Assembly: GCA_964551925.1 (NCBI GenBank)
Contig: CAZKFA010000013.1
Span: forward strand, 1 to 47,890
DNA length: 47,890 nt
Direction of reading: 5' to 3'
Source of the DNA: CAZKFA01 sp964551925
GTDB taxonomy: Bacteria; Cyanobacteriota; Vampirovibrionia; LMEP-6097
Below, in pieces: positions 44,910 to 47,890 of this stretch. The translations under genes and the position numbers were made by a program. Positions within the stretch are counted from its first letter, which is position 1. Each line of letters opens with the position of its first letter. The notes beneath the pieces were generated by a model that was not told where the DNA came from, searched no databases, and saw nothing but the letters and a program-made list of their open reading frames with translations.

Positions 44910-46199
44910 CTACAGTATTCTTCCAAAGATATAGTCCATATGCGCAAGGTAAGGCGCTGTGCTAAAACATTTGTCGATTTCTTCAGAAGATAAATATTTC
45001 TGCACCTCTTCTGATTCACTAATTAATTGCCTGAAGTTACCTTTCATCCAAGCAGCCGTAGCACAACTCTGGACTATTTCATAAGCTGCATCACGAGAGA
45101 GCCCCTTATGTAATAGATAAGCAAGAACCTGCTGCGAGAAAACAACTCCACCAAATTTATAAAGATTAGCTTGCATGTTCTCTGGATAGACGCGCAGACC
45201 TTTAAGGATCTGAGTCATGCGATGCACCATAAAATCAATCAACATAGTTGCATCTGGGAGCACTATGCGTTCAGCAGAGCTATGTGAGATATCCCTTTCG
45301 TGCCATAGCGCTATATTCTCCAAACCCACTCCAGCATAGGATCTTAACATCCTAGCTAAGCCTGATAAGTTTTCTGAGCGCCAAGGATTACGCTTATGCG
45401 GCATAGCACTAGAACCTTTTTGTTTCTCATAGAAAGGTTCTTCTACCTCTAAGACTTCCGTACGCTGTAGATGACGGATCTCTATTGCAAGCCTCTCGAG
45501 CACTGAACCAAAAGTTGCCATCTCATTAAGTAAACGCGCATGCATATCACGAGCAATAACTTGAGTACTAAGTTTTGCTGCCTGCAAACCCAATAACTCA
45601 GAAGCTTCTAGTTCTACATAGGGTGCAACTAAAGCATAAGTACCCATAGCACCAGAGATCATACATAACTCCAAATCTCTAAAGCTATACATCAAAGCAA
45701 GATGCGAGCGCTTAAGATCATTATAAAAATTCAATAACTTAAAACCAAAGCTAATTGGCTCGGCATGCACTCCATGAGAGCGTCCTATACAAAGTAAGTT
45801 CTTGTGTTCTTGAGCTAAACTAGAAAGAACATCTAGTAAAGCAGAAATTTCTTTATCAATAAGCTGACCAGCTTGTTTAAGTTGCAAATTCAAACCAGTA
45901 TCCTTAACATCAGAACTAGTCAAACCAAAATGTATAAAACGCGAATCATCACTATTAACAGACTCGTGTACGCAAGTCAGAAAGGCGATCATATCGTGAT
46001 GAAAAATAGTCTCAAGCTCTTCAATTCTATTAATATTGAAACTTGCTTTAGAAAGAATGGCTTCTAAGCTGGCTGCTGGTATCAAACCATGAGCAGCCTG
46101 CACCCGACAAACCGCGAGCTCTACATCCAACCAAGCTTGATACATAGCCTGATCAGACCAGATATTTGACATTTCAGTACGAGAGTAACGATTAATCAC
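44910..46199 (-). CDS. purB: adenylosuccinate lyase
   Basis: Acts twice in purine synthesis: SAICAR to AICAR and adenylosuccinate to AMP. 429 aa. Signature KGSSAMPHKRNP (261-272) with catalytic Ser. SHGVHAEP (141-148) carries the catalytic His region, and HFGLTSSDVKDTG (90-102) is present. GTG at 46199 gives MINRYSRTEMSNIWSD, which matches the family N-terminus. TATAAT (46212-46207, minus strand, preceded by TGC) ends 7 nt before this GTG. It is a second clear leaderless GTG start. Confidence 0.97.
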   Translation of the reverse strand: MINRYSRTEMSNIWSDQAMYQAWLDVELAVCRVQAAHGLIPAASLEAILSKASFNINRIEELETIFHHDMIAFLTCVHESVNSDDSRFIHFGLTSSDVKDTGLNLQLKQAGQLIDKEISALLDVLSSLAQEHKNLLCIGRSHGVHAEPISFGFKLLNFYNDLKRSHLALMYSFRDLELCMISGAMGTYALVAPYVELEASELLGLQAAKLSTQVIARDMHARLLNEMATFGSVLERLAIEIRHLQRTEVLEVEEPFYEKQKGSSAMPHKRNPWRSENLSGLARMLRSYAGVGLENIALWHERDISHSSAERIVLPDATMLIDFMVHRMTQILKGLRVYPENMQANLYKFGGVVFSQQVLAYLLHKGLSRDAAYEIVQSCATAAWMKGNFRQLISESEEVQKYLSSEEIDKCFSTAPYLAHMDYIFGRIL

Positions 46200-46370
46200 A
46201 GTAAGGATTATAGCATTATCAAACTAGAAGCTTCTCAGTCATTAGGTTTGGGCATTTCTCTCAATTTGGTTTGAGCGACTGTAGCAAAAGCATTACTTAG
46301 AGTTGAATTGAGTCCAAAAATAGATTACTATTAGCGTTTAGTATATGATTAAGCAGTTTGACTCCTTTGT

Positions 46371-46958
46371 TTAATTACAAATTCCCTCAAAAGCTTTCTC
46401 TCTAACCCACTTAGTGGCAATCCATTTCTCACCAGAACGCACTGGTAAACCAGCATGTAGAGAGTCGTAGTTTGGCAGACCATCAATGTAATTTTTCCAA
46501 ATAAGTAAACGTCCTTTCTTTGGCAGAATTTGCAAATCTATCGCCGAAAAATAAGTTTGACCTCCTTCAAAATCATCATTCAAATAAAAAATTGCCGAAA
46601 ACAAACGATCTCCTTTCCGTTCAGTCTCACCCTTTACGTGATGAAGAAAATCATAATGTTCTTTGTACTCCTGACCCTTTGCATACTTAATAATAGAAAG
46701 CTTCTCTTGATTAACTCTAGGCAAAGAAGTAATATCCACAATAATCTCATCAACCAATTCAGAAGCAAGACTAGGCTGCTCTACAAAAGAATCATAACTG
46801 GTTCGATATTTTTGAATTTGCCTACCAAGAGTAGAAGACTCTCTGAGATTATTAACACTCCGCTCTCTCAAAAGATCACAAGCCCAATAAGGCAGGGCAT
46901 CATCAACAACCAAAACCCAATCGTTAAGTACGTAAATTTTATCTTCCAAAGCTATCAC
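46371..46958 (-). CDS. prolyl 4-hydroxylase-like 2OG-Fe(II) oxygenase
   Basis: 195 aa. The Fe(II) facial triad is H101 and D103 (HYD) with H168 (LHAG). K178 (GEKWIATKW) should bind 2-oxoglutarate. RLFSAIFYLNDDFEGGQTYF and LPKKGRLLIW form the typical jelly-roll strands. Bacterial P4H-like enzymes hydroxylate proline in proteins or peptides; the substrate is unknown. The GTG start overlaps the stop of the upstream gene by 4 nt (GTGA), so the two are co-translated. Confidence 0.9.
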   Translation of the reverse strand: MIALEDKIYVLNDWVLVVDDALPYWACDLLRERSVNNLRESSTLGRQIQKYRTSYDSFVEQPSLASELVDEIIVDITSLPRVNQEKLSIIKYAKGQEYKEHYDFLHHVKGETERKGDRLFSAIFYLNDDFEGGQTYFSAIDLQILPKKGRLLIWKNYIDGLPNYDSLHAGLPVRSGEKWIATKWVREKAFEGICN

Positions 46959-47542
46959 TTAGATGATGGTGGTGGCTTTGGCGATGATTTCGCGCTTAGT
47001 GATGATGGTGACGGTGGTGATGGTGGTGGCGCCAGCAACCACTTCATAGCACCAGTCATAATTGCTCCAAACACAATATTACCAAATGTAATATGGACTA
47101 ATCCTAATTCTGGGCATTTAATATCCTTAATTAAGACGGTCATACGCTCTGGGGATATCTGCTGTCCAGTAGCAAACTTTTCAATCGCACCAACAAAAGC
47201 ATTAATTTGCTTAACAAACTCGGGATTAGCAGTTTCCATATCAAGCATCAACGTCATTACCTTTGGAATTTGTTTCTTAACGTCATCATCACTCTGCTCT
47301 GGACTAAGGTTTATTCCGTTAGTCTTAAAGTACTTTATCAATGATCTTTGTAAATCTAGAATCTGAAGTTCCAAATGCTGCGGCACTTGCACTGCATGCA
47401 AATCCTCTAATTCAACAGGTCTTAACTTCCGGCTCACACCTTCAGTAACACCACCAAGTAAACGACGACCACCCTGAACTAAACTATCAAAAGGACCTGG
47501 TTTCCAAGTTCCTAACTTTATTGCCCCTACCTCTGCATTCAT
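46955..47542 (-). CDS. hypothetical protein, Pro/Ser-rich tail (195 aa)
   Basis: Unrecognised. Helical-looking core (about 50-150, ELQILDLQRSLIKYFKTNG and MTLMLDMETANPEFVK), a hydrophobic segment (about 152-170, VHITFGNIVFGAIMTGAMKW) and a C-terminal Pro/Ser/Lys tail. A TTG at 47578 could extend it, but a promoter (TTGACA 47591-47586, 18-nt spacer, TAAAAT 47567-47562) and GGAGGG (47554-47549) 6 nt upstream of ATG 47542 decide the start. Its partner is the proline hydroxylase-like gene, and its own tail is Pro-rich. That makes it a candidate substrate (inference). Confidence 0.75.
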   Translation of the reverse strand: MNAEVGAIKLGTWKPGPFDSLVQGGRRLLGGVTEGVSRKLRPVELEDLHAVQVPQHLELQILDLQRSLIKYFKTNGINLSPEQSDDDVKKQIPKVMTLMLDMETANPEFVKQINAFVGAIEKFATGQQISPERMTVLIKDIKCPELGLVHITFGNIVFGAIMTGAMKWLLAPPPSPPSPSSLSAKSSPKPPPSSK

Positions 47543-47548
47543 AAAAAG

Positions 47549-47591
47549 CCCTCCAGAACGAATTTTACTTGAGAACAAGCAAAGATGTCAA
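47549..47591 (-). promoter_or_regulatory. sigma-70 promoter plus Shine-Dalgarno of the 47542 gene
   Basis: TTGACA (47591-47586), 18 nt, TAAAAT (47567-47562), then GGAGGG (47554-47549) and 6 nt to the ATG. This leadered, Shine-Dalgarno unit contrasts with the leaderless promoters elsewhere in the window. Confidence 0.6.
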
Positions 47592-47635
47592 TATTTTCTT
47601 AATATTTCGGTATTATATTCTCTTAATAACTGGGG

Positions 47636-47890
47636 CTATCCCCCTATAATCTTCATCTCATACCTAAGAGCTTGTTCGATCGCAGTAAATTGTTTAGCAT
47701 AGCTAAGGATTTGAAATTCATTCAAACCAATATTGCGCAGATCCACAGGGCTAGGAAACTTGCCGCCGTTATTTATCATCAGCAGCGCCATCTGCATAGG
47801 CACGCCATAATCAGCAGCGAACTTCTCTGCTGTTGCTCTTATTTGTTTCTGCTCAGTGGTGAACTCCGCACGGACTGGAGTCTCTGACTT
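47636..47890 (-). CDS. C-terminal part of an unknown protein (cut by window edge)
   Basis: Open frame of 84 codons from the window edge to TAG at 47638-47636, reading ...YGVPMQMALLMINNGGKFPS and ending in RYEMKIIGG. The sequence is typical protein (helical, balanced composition), and the frame lies in the same direction as the next two genes. The start is outside the window. The family is not recognisable from this fragment. Confidence 0.6.
   Translation of the reverse strand, partial: KSETPVRAEFTTEQKQIRATAEKFAADYGVPMQMALLMINNGGKFPSPVDLRNIGLNEFQILSYAKQFTAIEQALRYEMKIIGG

Overview
The window is 47.9 kb of AT-rich bacterial chromosome (roughly 38-40% GC by eye), densely packed on both strands and using the standard stop codons, with TGA as a true stop. 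Most genes are housekeeping: haem, arginine, tryptophan, pyrimidine, shikimate, folate, biotin and purine metabolism, three aminoacyl-tRNA synthetases, three RNA-modification or maturation genes, MinCDE and complex I subunits. No photosynthesis genes are seen. Pho-box-like repeats of the cyanobacterial type, a bestrophin-family channel, a minC-minD-minE cluster and a DSHCT-type helicase fit a non-photosynthetic relative of Cyanobacteria (Vampirovibrionia/Melainabacteria-like). That placement is a low-confidence inference. The window comes from a draft scaffold with five 100-N gaps.

Layout. 1-2438: tRNA-Phe, with hemB-argH on the opposite strand. 2547-6185: unknown proteins around rimM-trpF. 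6221-9299: an accessory block with a Gly/Phe/Tyr-rich membrane protein, then five small low-complexity proteins in one operon, both units behind near-identical Pho-box-like promoters. 9400-9903: a DUF433 protein. 10003-10895: nuoJ-nuoK. 10956-13675: class-III aminotransferase plus aldehyde dehydrogenase, a GABA-degradation-like pair. 13772-15715: two mini-proteins and an unknown protein, bracketed by an oppositely oriented repeat family. 15882-20146: carB-aroE. 20228-25905: gltX-ygfA (5-FCL), minCDE-bioB-ddl. 26027-34250: AI-2E exporter, an unknown gene, divergent ileS and valS. 34280-35527: a 125-bp imperfect palindrome, a third Pho-type promoter and an unknown gene. 35607-42858: mnmG, helicase, a secreted surface protein and miaB. 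43004-47890: an unknown protein, bestrophin, purB, a prolyl-4-hydroxylase-like oxygenase and two unknown proteins, one cut by the window edge.

Two themes go beyond ordinary annotation. First, about a dozen transcription units have a -10 hexamer (usually TATAAT) ending 6-8 nt before the start codon. Transcription should then start at, or within a base or two of, the A/G of the start codon, so leaderless mRNAs look common here. The clearest case has TTGACA-17 nt-TATTAT-6 nt-ATG. Second, three promoters share one architecture: two 8-bp YTTAAC repeats at 11-bp period, then 8 nt, then the -10. They drive the Gly/Phe-rich protein, the low-complexity operon and the unknown gene at 34445. This is the best candidate here for an undescribed, possibly phosphate-responsive, system.

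Two of the five N gaps (34017-34116 and 43822-43921) are flanked by exactly the same 55 bases on each side. They look like de Bruijn-graph joins rather than missing sequence. Collapsing the first restores the normal C-terminus of ValS.
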